64,000 bases of DNA from Phycisphaeraceae bacterium (lineage in GTDB: Bacteria > Planctomycetota > Phycisphaerae > Phycisphaerales > UBA1924). The position numbers and the translations under genes are program-made. Below, piece after piece: positions 1 through 9,352 of this stretch. Below the pieces are notes generated by a model. The model had not been told where the DNA came from. It ran no database searches and worked only from the letters and a program-made list of their open reading frames with translations. The DNA is taken from the NCBI GenBank assembly GCA_007693965.1, contig RECQ01000060.1, forward strand, positions 85,896 to 149,895, written 5' to 3'. The stretch's first letter is position 1. Every line of letters starts with the position of its first letter.

Positions 1-1027
1 AATAAAACCCCATCCCCCCGTGCCACCCGTCAGCCAGCCCGGGAATGTTCACCTGGAGGAGGTTGACGTCCCCGCCGCGGCCTGTTGTTTCGGGCGTGTT
101 TGTCGAGCCTTCCGACATGGCGGCGTAGGGCGATCTCGGGCGGGCGGCGTCGCTGTGGTAGGTGATGAGGCGCGATGTTTCGATGTTCACCAGTTTCTTC
201 GCGCGCTCGAAGGCGTCGCGCACGTCTCCGGTTTCATCGACCAGCCCCATCTCCAGGGCCGCGGCGCCGGTCATCACGCGTCCGTCGGTGGCCGCCTCGA
301 CGTCGGCGGGGCTGAGGCCCGAGCGCCGCTCGACCACCAGCCCGCGGAAGCGGTTGTAGAAATCGTCGACCATGCCCTGGAGCACGGCGTACTGCTCGTC
401 GCGCATCGGCGCCAGCGGGTTGGCGAGGTCCTTGTTGGGGCCGCTCGTCACAGCGCGCGTGCGCACGCCGATGCGGGCCAGGCCGTCGCTGAAGTTGACG
501 GTCTGGATGATGACGCCGATCGAGCCGGTGACGCTGGTCGGCTGGGCGACGATGTGGTCGCCTGCGAGCGCGATGTAATAGCCGCCGCTGGCCGCGACTT
601 CGCCCATCGTCGCGACGACCGGTTTCTTCGACCGCTCCGCGAAGCCGCGGATCTCGCGGTACATGGTGTCGCTGCCGGTGACGGTGCCGCCGGGCGAGTT
701 GATGCGCAGGACGATGGCGCGGACAAGCGGATCGTTCTCGGCTTTCTCGAGGCGCGCGACGAGTTCATCGACGGGGTTGGGGCGCGAACCGAGAAGGCCG
801 GGCATGGAGGCGTCGGCGATCACGCCGCCGATGTGGATGAGGGCGATTTTGGGCGTGGTGCGCCCCGCGCCGGCGTCGGCGAGGACGACGGTCTCCGCCA
901 GGTCGCGGCGGGAGGGGGCGACGTCGATCACGAACCGCTGGGGGACGCATCCGGCGGTGGGGAGGATGAGTGCGCCGAGCAGGAGGAGGGCGATGAGTCG
1001 GAGTGCCGGTCCGCAGAGTAAGCGCGG
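1..1027 (-). CDS. sppA: Signal peptide peptidase SppA-like (S49 serine protease), partial
   Basis: Membrane-bound protease expected to cleave leftover signal peptides. Translating the minus strand gives a leader LLLLGALILPTAGC with a lipobox cysteine, so it may be a lipoprotein. The S49 core follows, with LRINSPGGTVTGS and then the catalytic-serine segment GEVAASGGYYIAL and SVTGSIGVI. The C-terminal part (GRVMTGAAALEMGLVDETGD) is also typical. The gene leaves the window at the left edge, so the C-terminus is missing. Oddity: the frame stays open upstream into the repeat array, but I find no in-frame ATG, GTG or TTG before the leader. The 5' boundary given is therefore only where the leader-like sequence begins. 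The family assignment is firm; the start is unresolved. Confidence 0.88.
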
Positions 1028-1123
1028 AAGCCGTTGGCGCGGGTTTGATTCGTGAGAGGTGTTTGTGTTGGAACGGGCGAGATCTGGAGCGAGGCGCGCG
1101 GTGTTCCTGATCGAGGATTCCTC

Positions 1124-1388
1124 CGCCCCGTCCGGGGCGGGGGAGTTGGGCGCCGTTTTCCACGGGTTGCGCGGCTGCGCCGCTGCACCCGTGGCTACAA
1201 CCCTTCGCCCCTTCGGGGCGGGGGAGTTGGGTGTTGTCGTTTTCCACGGGTTGCGCGACTGCGCCGCTGCACCCGTGGCTACATTCCTTCGCCCCTTCGG
1301 GGCGGGGGAGTTGGGCGCTGTCGTTTTCCACGGGTCGCGCGGCTGCGCCGCTGCACCCGTGGCTACATCCCTTCGCCCCTTCGGGGCG
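1124..1388. repeat. Family A palindromic repeat array (three units of 82-84 bp)
   Basis: CGCCCC-TTC-GGGGCG hairpins sit at 1206-1220, 1290-1304 and 1374-1388, with a variant (CGCCCCGTCCGGGGCG) at 1124-1139. Between successive hairpins is a near-identical segment containing a second dyad, CCACGGGT and ACCCGTGG around a GC-rich centre. Units differ by only a few bases. There are no unique spacers, so this is not CRISPR. Related units occur near 56.1, 58.6 and 59.3 kb, the latter two beside a Y1 transposase. The array lies between the divergent sppA and rsmH genes. Confidence 0.9.
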
Positions 1389-1485
1389 GGGCTGCTCCGA
1401 TCGGCGGGTGTGTATCCATCGGCGTGCTGTTTCTCGTGGTGCTTCATCCGCGCAGTCTAGCCGCGGCCTCGGTACCGTCGGCGCT

Positions 1486-2457
1486 GTGACCGAATCCGCA
1501 GACTCCAGCCCGCCTCCCGCACCGCGGCCCGGCCACGTGCCCGTGCTGCTGGAACGCACGATCGAGGTGCTGGACCCCCAGTCCGGCGAGACCGCCCTCG
1601 ACTGCACCGCCGGCCTCGGCGGCCACGCCGAGGCGATCGCCCGGCGCATCGGCCCCTCCGGCACACTGGTCCTCAACGACGCCGACCCCTCGAACCTCGC
1701 CGCAGCGGCGCAAAGACTGCGCGATCTGCCCGAGCCGCCCGCCGTCATCATGCTCCGCGGCAACTTCGCCGACGCCCCGCGCCGCATGCTCGAGCAGGGG
1801 CTCGCGGCGGATGTGGTGCTCGCCGACCTCGGCTTCGCCTCGACACAGATCGAAGACCCCGCCCGCGGCCTCAGCTTCCAGCGCGAGGGCCCGCTCGACA
1901 TGCGGTTCGACCCCGAATCTCCCGTCACAGCGGCGGTTCTGGTGAACACGCTTCCCGAGGAGGAGCTGGCCGAGATCATCCGCGATTTCGGCGAAGATCG
2001 GGAGGCGCGGCGCATCGCCCGAAAACTTGTCGAGGCTCGGAAGGACGCGCCGATAGATTCGACGGTTCGACTCGCTCAGATCGTCCGCTCCGCGATGCGC
2101 GGGGGGCGCGAGAAGGGGCGCATCGACCCGGCCACGCGGACCTTTCAGGCCCTGCGCATCGCCGTCAATGACGAGCTGGGCAGCCTCGCGGCGCTGCTCG
2201 AAGCCGTCGGACGAGCGGCGACGAGCCTGAAGGTCGGCGCGGAGTCGCGGCCGACCTGGCTTCGCCGCGGCGCCCGGGTGTGCGTCATCTCGTTCCACTC
2301 CCTCGAGGACCGGCCGGTCAAGCGGTTGTTCGCGGATCTCACACGGCGCGGCATGGCGCCGGCGCTCACGAAGAAGCCCGACGGCGCGACGGACGAGGAG
2401 ATCGCGAGCAATCCGCGGGCGCGCTCGGCCAGGCTGCGGGCCATTCGCGTCGGCTGA
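1486..2457 (+). CDS. rsmH: 16S rRNA (cytosine-1402 N4) methyltransferase RsmH
   Basis: SAM-dependent methyltransferase acting on C1402 in the ribosomal P site (MraW family). The N-terminus reads RPGHVPVLLERTIEVLDP, matching the family opening HxPVLL. The SAM-binding glycine motif DCTAGLGGHA follows, then DVVLADLGFAST and GLSFQREGPLDMRFD, and near the end CVISFHSLEDRPVKR; all are hallmark blocks. The length of 323 aa fits the family. GTG at 1486 is chosen because the alignable protein starts just after it; the longer frame back to 1231 only reads through the repeat array. It is the first gene of a division cluster, as in most bacteria, but no mraZ precedes it. Confidence 0.95.
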   Translation: MTESADSSPPPAPRPGHVPVLLERTIEVLDPQSGETALDCTAGLGGHAEAIARRIGPSGTLVLNDADPSNLAAAAQRLRDLPEPPAVIMLRGNFADAPRRMLEQGLAADVVLADLGFASTQIEDPARGLSFQREGPLDMRFDPESPVTAAVLVNTLPEEELAEIIRDFGEDREARRIARKLVEARKDAPIDSTVRLAQIVRSAMRGGREKGRIDPATRTFQALRIAVNDELGSLAALLEAVGRAATSLKVGAESRPTWLRRGARVCVISFHSLEDRPVKRLFADLTRRGMAPALTKKPDGATDEEIASNPRARSARLRAIRVG

Positions 2458-2639
2458 CGCGATGGCGCACGCAGGCTCCGTCAGGAGGCGACAGCTTCCG
2501 ACGCGGCGTCGGTATCATGCTTCGGTCGAAGGACCGACCGAGGCGCGTCCGAATCCCTGAGTTCACGGGCGGGCGCAGGACATTTCACTGGCTCAATGAC
2601 TGGGCCGCACACCACCGATCTGGCAAGGACGCCGCGAAC

Positions 2640-3530
2640 ATGACCCGTGAACACAAGCTGGCCCTTCTCATCGGTTTTGCACTCGTGCTGATTGTCGGCG
2701 TGGTGGTCTCCGACCACTTCTCCGGCGCCCGCTCCGCCCGGCTGGGCGAGGTTGTGGATGAGCGCGAGGAAGGGCGCCGGCCCATCGGCGGCGGGCTCAC
2801 CACGCATGCTGAGCTGCTCGCCTCGGAGCCGCTGCCGGCGCCGCACGGAGTCAACGAGGTCCCTCTCACCCAGCCGCAGATCGACCAAGAGCGCATCGCC
2901 GAGCGCGATAGGCCCGTCTCCGGCCACGAAGCCCTGGCGGGCGCCGTTAAAGCCACGATTGGCCGGATTCCCATCATTGAGATGGGGGCGGCGCCTGTGA
3001 CGGCGCAGACCGATCGGCGTCGCGATCCCGAGGCGGCTTCCGAACTGATGGAAGAAGCGCTGTCGGATGAGCCTCTGGTCACACCGATGAACTGGCGTCC
3101 TGCACGAACGTGGCCAGATCCTGCGCAGCACCAGGTTCAGGCCGGCGACACGCTGTGGAAAATCGCCGAGCAGCGCTACGGCGACCCCACGCTTCACACC
3201 CGCCTCGCCGAGTACAACAGGCGGCGCCTCAATTCCGACGGTCATCCGCGCGTCGGGGCCACACTTCTGATCCCCGTGCGCGAAGAGCTCGTCGCCGGCG
3301 GCGAAGCCCCGACTGCAACAACACGAGCCACCGCGACTCCCGATCGGTCCAGCACTGAAGCCGCCGCCCGCCGCCATACGGTGCAGCGAGGTGAGACGCT
3401 CGGAGAGATTTCCCAGAAGCTCCTGGGCACTGCGCGGCGCTGGCGCGAGATTCACGAGCTGAACCGTGATGTGATCGACAATCCCGACCATGTTCCCGCA
3501 GGCGTCGTTCTCCGGATTCCCGCCCGGTGA
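2640..3530 (+). CDS. Membrane-anchored protein with two LysM domains
   Basis: 296 aa. One N-terminal membrane segment (LALLIGFALVLIVGVVV, residues about 7-23) is followed by a long low-complexity periplasmic stretch. Two LysM peptidoglycan-binding domains follow: one at about 161-212 (starts HQVQAGDTLWKIAEQRYGD) and one at the C-terminus (starts HTVQRGETLGEISQKLLG). The likely role is to tether the membrane to peptidoglycan at or near the division site, inferred from its place between rsmH and ftsL. ATG 2640 has AAGGA upstream and opens directly into the membrane segment; an upstream ATG at 2517 is possible. Its stop overlaps the next gene's GTG start (GTGA), which suggests translational coupling. 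The substrate is not known. Confidence 0.85.
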   Translation: MTREHKLALLIGFALVLIVGVVVSDHFSGARSARLGEVVDEREEGRRPIGGGLTTHAELLASEPLPAPHGVNEVPLTQPQIDQERIAERDRPVSGHEALAGAVKATIGRIPIIEMGAAPVTAQTDRRRDPEAASELMEEALSDEPLVTPMNWRPARTWPDPAQHQVQAGDTLWKIAEQRYGDPTLHTRLAEYNRRRLNSDGHPRVGATLLIPVREELVAGGEAPTATTRATATPDRSSTEAAARRHTVQRGETLGEISQKLLGTARRWREIHELNRDVIDNPDHVPAGVVLRIPAR

Positions 3531-3886
3531 GGGTCGCCGGGGGGAGAGAGATCACCTGGAGCGCATCCGTGCCGGCGAAACTGGTGGCCATGGCGCTCGC
3601 AGTCGCAGCGACCTCGGCGTCGCTTCTCTCGGCGCGCCAGCAGCGCGTCGACATCGCCTACGAAATGGCCCGCCTGCAGCAGCGCATGGTGGAGCACGAT
3701 GAGACGCTCTGGCGTCTTCGCATGGAGATCGCTCATCGCACGCATCCTGACCAGGTGCAGCGCATGGTCGCGACGCTTGATCCCATGTCGCCGGTGCTCA
3801 TCGACTGGTGTCCGCCGATGCTGCCCGGCGACGGGCGTCTGGCGCTGACGCCGCAGGCCGCGGTCGCCGGGAGCGAGACGCAGTGA
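3527..3886 (+). CDS. ftsL: FtsL-like small bitopic division protein
   Basis: 119 aa starting at GTG 3527 inside the previous stop codon. It has one membrane segment (LVAMALAVAATSASLLSA) followed by a helical, charged stretch (VDIAYEMARLQQRMVEHDET) resembling the short coiled coil of FtsL. FtsL sequences are poorly conserved, so the call rests on topology, size and position immediately before ftsI in a cluster headed by rsmH. It should join the FtsQLB complex that activates FtsWI. The tail (residues about 85-119) contains a DWCPPMLPGDGRLAL segment I cannot explain. It overlaps ftsI by GTGA. Confidence 0.65.
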   Translation: MRVAGGREITWSASVPAKLVAMALAVAATSASLLSARQQRVDIAYEMARLQQRMVEHDETLWRLRMEIAHRTHPDQVQRMVATLDPMSPVLIDWCPPMLPGDGRLALTPQAAVAGSETQ

Positions 3887-5766
3887 ACGACGGCGCCGAC
3901 ACGATGGAAGCGCCGCTCGAACGCATCTCGCGCCTGGGACGGCTCCTGATGCTGGCCATGACCGCGGTCTTTGTGGTGGTGTTGCTGCGCGTCGCCCAGC
4001 TTCAGGCCTTTCCCGGAGATCGCCTCGCCGCCCATGTCGAGGATCGGATCGCATCGCGCAGCGAGTTCGCGCCCCGTGGCGACCTGCTGGACCGGCGCGG
4101 CCGCCTGCTGGCGGGCACGAGGGTCGGGCGGCGTGTCTTCGTCGATCCCACGCGGTTCCCCGCGCCGTATGACGAGCACATTGTCGCACTCGCGGGCGCG
4201 GTGGGGATCGACCCCGACATCGTCGGGACCCGCATTCTCTCGCGCATCGCCGAGAACGAGCGCCGGCGCGCCGAGCAGCGCCGGTTGATTCAGTATGTGT
4301 CGATCGGTCCGATTCTGAGCGATGCCGGCGCCGAGCATGTGCGATCGCTCGGCATCCCCGGCGTGCATCTCGAACGCCGCAGCGTGCGTGAGACACCCGG
4401 CGAGAAACTGGCGGCGACGATCGTCGGCAAGGTCGGCGTCGATCACGACGGCCTGCTCGGCGCCGAGCGCACGCTCGATTCGCAGATGCAGGCCCGCGAC
4501 GGGCGCCTCGATTACGTGCACGACGCCCGCGGCCGGGCCCTGTGGATCGAGGCCGGAGGCTACGCGGCGCCCAAGCGCGGCGAGTCCGTCCGCCTCAGCG
4601 TCGATCTCGGACTGCAGCAGATCGCGCAGGAGGAGCTGATGCGCGGCGTCGTCGAGGCAGATGCGGCGGGGGGGCGCCTCATCATGCTCGACCCGATGAC
4701 CGGAGAAGTGCTCGCGATGGTGGACCTAACGCGCGAGCTGTCGGGCCTGGTGAAACCCGGCACGGAAGAGGCGGCCGAGGCGAGACGCGACAATCGGCGC
4801 GTGCGCTTCGATGTGATGGCGCCGGATCCCGGGCGCCTTGTCCATCCCGCCATGGGGCGCAACCGGTGCGTTGAAGATGTGTACGAGCCGGGCTCCACCT
4901 TCAAGGCCTTCATGTGGGCGACTGTGACCGAGCTCGAACTTGCCCGCCCCGAGGAAGAGATCAACACAGAGGGAGGCCGCTGGCGCACCAGCTACGGCCG
5001 GCGCATCGAGGATGTTGTGCGGCGCGACAAGCAGACCTGGGCCGATGTGCTGGTGAACTCATCGAACATCGGTATGATCAAGGTGTGCGAGCGCCTGACG
5101 CCGCAACAGATGCAGCACGCAGTGCGCCGTTTCGGATTCGGCGCCCGCACGGGGATCGACCTTCCGGGAGAGGCTGTCGGACTGGTCACCAGTCCGCGCA
5201 ACTGGAACAAGTTCACGCACACCAGCGTTTCCTTCGGCTACGAGATCGCGGTGACCCCCATCCAGATGGTGCGCGCCTTCAGCGCCTTCGCACGCACCGG
5301 TGAGATGGCCGGCACGCTCCCGAACGTGCGTCTCACCGCCCCCGGACCCGAGGAGCGCACCGAGCTGGTCCACCGCGTCCTGCCCGCATGGACCGCCAAT
5401 CTGACGCGGGAAACCATGCGCGGCGTGGGCGCCAATCTTGACCGGCGCCTGATGGCGGACAACGCGCTCGATGCCGACCCCGCCTACCCGCTCTTCGGCA
5501 AGTCCGGCACCGCCAAGATCCCGAGGTCCGACGGCCGCGGGTATTTCGATCAGTATTTCTCCAGCTTCATCGCCGGAGCGCCGGTGCGTTCACCACGCAT
5601 TGTGGTGCTGGTGGTGATCGATGACCCCGGCCCGGCGCTGGTGAGAGCAAGGAGGCACTACGGGTCGGCGACGGCGGGTCCGGTGGTGCGGCGCGTCGTC
5701 GATCGAAGCCTCGCGTACCTGGGCGTAGCGCCGGAGATCGTCGAGCCGTCAGGCGGGACGCCCTAG
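3883..5766 (+). CDS. ftsI: Penicillin-binding protein, FtsI/PBP3-type septal transpeptidase
   Basis: Class B PBP that cross-links septal peptidoglycan. The 627-aa protein has an N-terminal membrane anchor (LLMLAMTAVFVVVLLRVAQL), a dimerisation domain beginning ASRSEFAPRGDLLDRRGRLL, and a transpeptidase domain. The active-site motifs are all present: STFK with Ser338 and Lys341, SSN at 393-395 and KSGT at 540-543. GTG 3883 is chosen for its overlap with the ftsL stop, repeating the coupling seen one gene earlier; ATG 3904 is an alternative. The usual downstream partners (murE, mraY, murD) are absent: the cluster ends here and the next gene is convergent. Confidence 0.93.
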   Translation: MNDGADTMEAPLERISRLGRLLMLAMTAVFVVVLLRVAQLQAFPGDRLAAHVEDRIASRSEFAPRGDLLDRRGRLLAGTRVGRRVFVDPTRFPAPYDEHIVALAGAVGIDPDIVGTRILSRIAENERRRAEQRRLIQYVSIGPILSDAGAEHVRSLGIPGVHLERRSVRETPGEKLAATIVGKVGVDHDGLLGAERTLDSQMQARDGRLDYVHDARGRALWIEAGGYAAPKRGESVRLSVDLGLQQIAQEELMRGVVEADAAGGRLIMLDPMTGEVLAMVDLTRELSGLVKPGTEEAAEARRDNRRVRFDVMAPDPGRLVHPAMGRNRCVEDVYEPGSTFKAFMWATVTELELARPEEEINTEGGRWRTSYGRRIEDVVRRDKQTWADVLVNSSNIGMIKVCERLTPQQMQHAVRRFGFGARTGIDLPGEAVGLVTSPRNWNKFTHTSVSFGYEIAVTPIQMVRAFSAFARTGEMAGTLPNVRLTAPGPEERTELVHRVLPAWTANLTRETMRGVGANLDRRLMADNALDADPAYPLFGKSGTAKIPRSDGRGYFDQYFSSFIAGAPVRSPRIVVLVVIDDPGPALVRARRHYGSATAGPVVRRVVDRSLAYLGVAPEIVEPSGGTP

Positions 5767-5869
5767 GGAGGGCTCCTCCGGCGCCCACACATGAGGTGGT
5801 GGGGGCATTGATTTCCGGGTGATGGTCCGTCCGCGGGCCGCGCAGGGTTGAGACATCGGCTCAGACCAC

Positions 5870-8050
5870 TCACGGTCCGACCATCGTCTCGACCGCATCC
5901 AGCATCCGGTCCAGGTTCCTGAAGACATTCAGATACATCATCTGCGCTTCGGCGAGCGCCTCCTCATCCGTGTGTTCGACAGCGCGGCGCAGCGCGGGGA
6001 GCATCCATGCGGCGTAGCCCGAGGTTTCGTCGGGTGAGGCGTAGAGGCTGCGGAACCACGGTCTCCCTGGCAGGCCCTCGCGGCGCAGCCACATGCGCTC
6101 GAGCGAGATGATGACGCTGTTCAGAGCGCGGAGCGTCTGATCCGGAAGCTCGTCGCGCGTGAGGGCGTCGAGCAGCATGGCGCGGGTCTCGCGGGCCCGG
6201 CGTTCGTGCTCCTGCGCGGCCGTGCGCAGCGCGAGAAAGTCAACCACCATGCCCAGATCGCGGGCCCGCTGCTCGATTGATTCCAGGTGCATGCGGAACT
6301 CGATCGGCGGTTGCACAGGGTCGAGGGGGATCAGGTCGGCGTTGGCGAGGCGCGACATGGTGATGCTGACGACGCGCGTGAGCATGCGGTGCGGCTCGTA
6401 GTCGTCGCCGACGGTCTGCTGGTACCAGTTCAGGTTGTCGTACAGGCTGTGGTAGATTGATCCGCGGGCGCCGCTGGCGCTGAAGCTGGCGGATGGAATC
6501 CCGATGTGGCAGTAGAAGCCGACGTGGTCCGAGCCGCCGCCGAGGTTGCCGAGGCGCGAGAGGCCGGCCCGCTGCTCGCGCATCGGGCGCGCTGTGTCGG
6601 CGCCTTCCACGTGATTCTCCTCCATTCCATCCAGCTCGATCGAGAGCGAGATCGCATCGCGCGCCGCCTCGATCAGCAGCGGTTTGAGCGACGGCGCCGC
6701 CGACCCGCGCAGGTTCATGCCGAAGGTTGAGGCGTCGAGGTTGAAGTACGCGATCGCGCCCTGCGTGAGACGCCGGCTGTGGGCGGTGACCCACTCGCTG
6801 GAGCCGATGATGCCGAACTCCTCGGCGCCCCATGTCCCGAAGATCAGCGACCGCCGCGGGCGCAGGCCCTCATCCGCCAGCGCCGCGAAGCAGCGTGCGG
6901 CTTCGAGCGTGACGATCGTGCCCGACAGCGGATCGTGGGCGCCGAAGTCCCACGCGTCGTGGTGGGAGCCGACGATCACATATTCATCCGGATAGCGCTC
7001 GCCGCGGAGCGTGGCCACGACGTTGTAGGTTCTGGTCAGCTTGCGTTCCTGCTCGACCATGACGCGGACGCGGAGGCTGTCGCCCCCGGTGATCCGGTAG
7101 GTGAACGGCAGGCCGCCCTGCCATTCGCGCCCGAAGCGCTCGGTCACGGGCTCGCCGGTCATGCGCGAGAGGATTTCTCTCGCCGAGGCCCAGCCGATGG
7201 GCTGGACGGGGATCTTCGGAAAGTCGACGTCGTCCGGATCGAGGCGCTCGGCGTCGCGTGTGGCGACGCGATCGGGCGTGAGCGGATCCATGTTGTGAGG
7301 CAGCGTGAGGATCGAGCCGCGCTGGATGGTGTGCTCGTTGGCGTAGCCACCCTCGGGATAGACGGCGCCCTGGGCATAGCCTGAGTCGGCGGGATCGGTG
7401 TATATGAGAAGCCCCGCGGCGCCGGCCTGTTCGGCGTACTTCGCCTTGTAGCCGCGGAAGTTGCGCCCGTAGCGGGCGATGACGATCTTCCCCTCGACGC
7501 TCACGCCGAGCTCGGCGAGCTTCTCGAAATCCTCCTTCGTGCCGTAGTTGGCGTAGACGACGCTCGCGGTGACATCGCCGGTGGCGCTGTACGCGTTCCA
7601 GCCGATCGATGTGTCGCTTCGTGCGGAGTAGGGATCGCCGGGGATCGGCTTCTCCTTGATCGGCAGCGCGATGCGCTCGGGGGCGACGATCTCGAGTGCG
7701 GCGTCGACCGGCCGGGGCAGGTAGAGCCACAGTTCCTGCTTCTCGACCTCGAGGCCGAGCGACTCGAAGTACGACGCGATCTCGTCGATGACGAAGAGGT
7801 CGCCAGGCGTGCCCGCGGTGTGCGGCTCCGAGGCGAGCAGTTCGTGCATATCGCGCATGCGGCGCGGCTCGGGCAGTTCGAGCAGGCGGCGCTCCAGCTC
7901 ACGCTGGGCCTCCTGCCGGTCGGGTCGCCAATGGCGGTGCGACGGCTCGTCGGCGACCGCGATAATCGGCCACCACAGAGCGATCAGTATCAGGGCGCCG
8001 ATCGTGGTTGTGCGCTGTCTGTCTCGGAACATCGGGAACGGATTCTTCAT
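5870..8050 (-). CDS. Secreted M28 metallopeptidase with PA domain (glutamate carboxypeptidase II-like)
   Basis: 726 aa with an N-terminal signal/anchor (IGALILIALWWPIIAVADE). A PA domain insert spans about 150-270 (GKIVIARYGRNFRGYKAKYA, EQAGAAGLLIYTDP). The M28 catalytic core follows with the two-zinc ligands of the glutamate carboxypeptidase II family visible: H363 in GSHHDAWDFG, D373 in AHDPLSG, the E410-E411 pair in WGAEEFGIIGSSEW, D439 in FNLD, and a later histidine in YHSLYDNLNW. A C-terminal helical dimerisation domain completes the fold. Expected to cleave C-terminal residues from peptides in the periplasm; the real substrate is unknown. It is transcribed alone and is convergent with ftsI. 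Confidence 0.92.
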   Translation of the reverse strand: MKNPFPMFRDRQRTTTIGALILIALWWPIIAVADEPSHRHWRPDRQEAQRELERRLLELPEPRRMRDMHELLASEPHTAGTPGDLFVIDEIASYFESLGLEVEKQELWLYLPRPVDAALEIVAPERIALPIKEKPIPGDPYSARSDTSIGWNAYSATGDVTASVVYANYGTKEDFEKLAELGVSVEGKIVIARYGRNFRGYKAKYAEQAGAAGLLIYTDPADSGYAQGAVYPEGGYANEHTIQRGSILTLPHNMDPLTPDRVATRDAERLDPDDVDFPKIPVQPIGWASAREILSRMTGEPVTERFGREWQGGLPFTYRITGGDSLRVRVMVEQERKLTRTYNVVATLRGERYPDEYVIVGSHHDAWDFGAHDPLSGTIVTLEAARCFAALADEGLRPRRSLIFGTWGAEEFGIIGSSEWVTAHSRRLTQGAIAYFNLDASTFGMNLRGSAAPSLKPLLIEAARDAISLSIELDGMEENHVEGADTARPMREQRAGLSRLGNLGGGSDHVGFYCHIGIPSASFSASGARGSIYHSLYDNLNWYQQTVGDDYEPHRMLTRVVSITMSRLANADLIPLDPVQPPIEFRMHLESIEQRARDLGMVVDFLALRTAAQEHERRARETRAMLLDALTRDELPDQTLRALNSVIISLERMWLRREGLPGRPWFRSLYASPDETSGYAAWMLPALRRAVEHTDEEALAEAQMMYLNVFRNLDRMLDAVETMVGP

Positions 8051-8199
8051 CGTGTCATCACCTTGGCGTCAGGCCGCGGGGCAGCCGGGAGCGAGCAGGA
8101 GCGGCAGACTCATCGGGAGGAGTGAAAGCGCTCTCGGCGTTGAGTGAGTCTGGTGCATGAACAGTCCTTTCGGGTCGATTCATCCCGGGACGGTTGATA

Positions 8200-9006
8200 T
8201 TAGCCGCGGCCGGCCTCCACGATCCGCGCAGCGCGATCGTGATCGATCGGGTTCGACCACAACCCGTCGCGCTTGATCCACGAGCCGACAATCACCGCGT
8301 CGGCGCGCTGCAGGAGCTCCTGCAGGCTCTCGTCGGTTGCGCCCGATCCGACCAGCGTCGGCAACTCGGCGGCGTTGCGGGCGGCGTCGAGGTCGGCGAG
8401 GCTCGTGGGCTCGCCCGTGGCGCCGCCGGTGATGATGACTCCGTCGGCGCCGAAGAAGGCCGCGGCCCTGGCCGTCTCGGCGACGCCGACATCCGCCGTC
8501 AGCGCATGGCTGGAGTGTTTCTTCTTGATGTCCGCGAGAATGCGCACGCCGCCCGCGCCGAGGCGCCGGCGCTCGCGCAGAAGCGGCCCCGCGCTCGCCT
8601 CGTCGAGCAGCCCCTCGTCGGCGACAGCGCTGAAGACGAAGTTTTCGACACGGATGAAGATGGCGCCGATCGCATGCGCCACGGCCAGGGCTTCGATGTT
8701 GGCGCCGGCGAGGATCTGCACGCCCAGCGGCGCAGCGGGCGCGGCGGCGCGCACCGCCATCCCCACACGCGTCATGCAGGCGACGATCTCAGGGCCCGCT
8801 TTGGCGCGCAGGTAGGGGGCGTCGTGCATGTTCTCGATCATCAGCCCATCGAAACCGACTCCAGCGAGCAGCTCCGCCTCCGCCGCGGCGATGTCCGCGA
8901 TCTCATCGACCGTGCGCGCCGATCGAGGCGCCCCGGGGAGCGCGTGGACATGAATCATCCCGATCAGCGCCTTGTCGCGCGCGAAGCCGATCTGCCTGGC
9001 GCTCAT
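8200..9006 (-). CDS. BtpA/SgcQ family TIM-barrel protein
   Basis: 268 aa, matching the BtpA family, with a predicted TIM-barrel fold. Recognisable family blocks are GMIHVHALPGAPR near the N-terminus, FDGLMIENMHDAPY, FIRVENFVFSAVADEG, ILADIKKKHSSHAL and DGVIITGGATGEPT. BtpA was named for photosystem I biogenesis in cyanobacteria, but most homologues, including SgcQ, are uncharacterised and probably metabolic. There is no photosynthesis gene nearby, so the enzymatic role is open. No partner gene is visible; the upstream 346 bp contains no gene. Confidence 0.85.
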   Translation of the reverse strand: MSARQIGFARDKALIGMIHVHALPGAPRSARTVDEIADIAAAEAELLAGVGFDGLMIENMHDAPYLRAKAGPEIVACMTRVGMAVRAAAPAAPLGVQILAGANIEALAVAHAIGAIFIRVENFVFSAVADEGLLDEASAGPLLRERRRLGAGGVRILADIKKKHSSHALTADVGVAETARAAAFFGADGVIITGGATGEPTSLADLDAARNAAELPTLVGSGATDESLQELLQRADAVIVGSWIKRDGLWSNPIDHDRAARIVEAGRG

Positions 9007-9352
9007 GGTGTGCTCATTCTCCGGTGTTCACTGGAAGCGATGAGGAAAGACGGGCGATGCGATGCAGCGCTGCTGTGCGGCGTGCGCAAGAGAACAGGCC
9101 GCCCGCCGACGGCGACCGCCCCTCCTCCGAAGGCCGTCGCCTGGTGTCGAACGGAACGGCCTGTCATGGGGCCGACCGGGATTCGCCGCGTGAATGCCGC
9201 AGCGGAAAGCGTACCAAGCGAAGGCCGTGTCTTCATGGTGCTGGATGGATGATGCGCGCAAAAAATTTCACCTTAGGGGTATTCCAGGCGATCCGGTGTG
9301 AAGATGGGGTAAGTAGGGGGGCGCGATCGCCGGTGAGGCCGCGCAACACTCG
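9007..9352. other. Intergenic region, no gene recognised
   Basis: 346 bp between the BtpA-family gene and the ANTAR regulator, both on the minus strand. Short open frames on both strands have arginine-rich, non-family-like translations and look like chance. The region must hold the 5' signals of the BtpA gene. A short AT-richer patch (AAAAAATTTCACC near 9259) is the only compositional change. I see no convincing hairpin or promoter. Confidence 0.5.

Noticed and set aside
1124..1388. Possible CRISPR array in the tandem repeat at 1.1 kb
   Set aside because: Units are 82-84 bp and nearly identical throughout; there are no variable spacers or Cas genes.
5767..5869. Possible terminator between ftsI and the M28 gene
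   Set aside because: GGAGG-GCT-CCTCC is only a 5-bp stem with no T-run on either strand.
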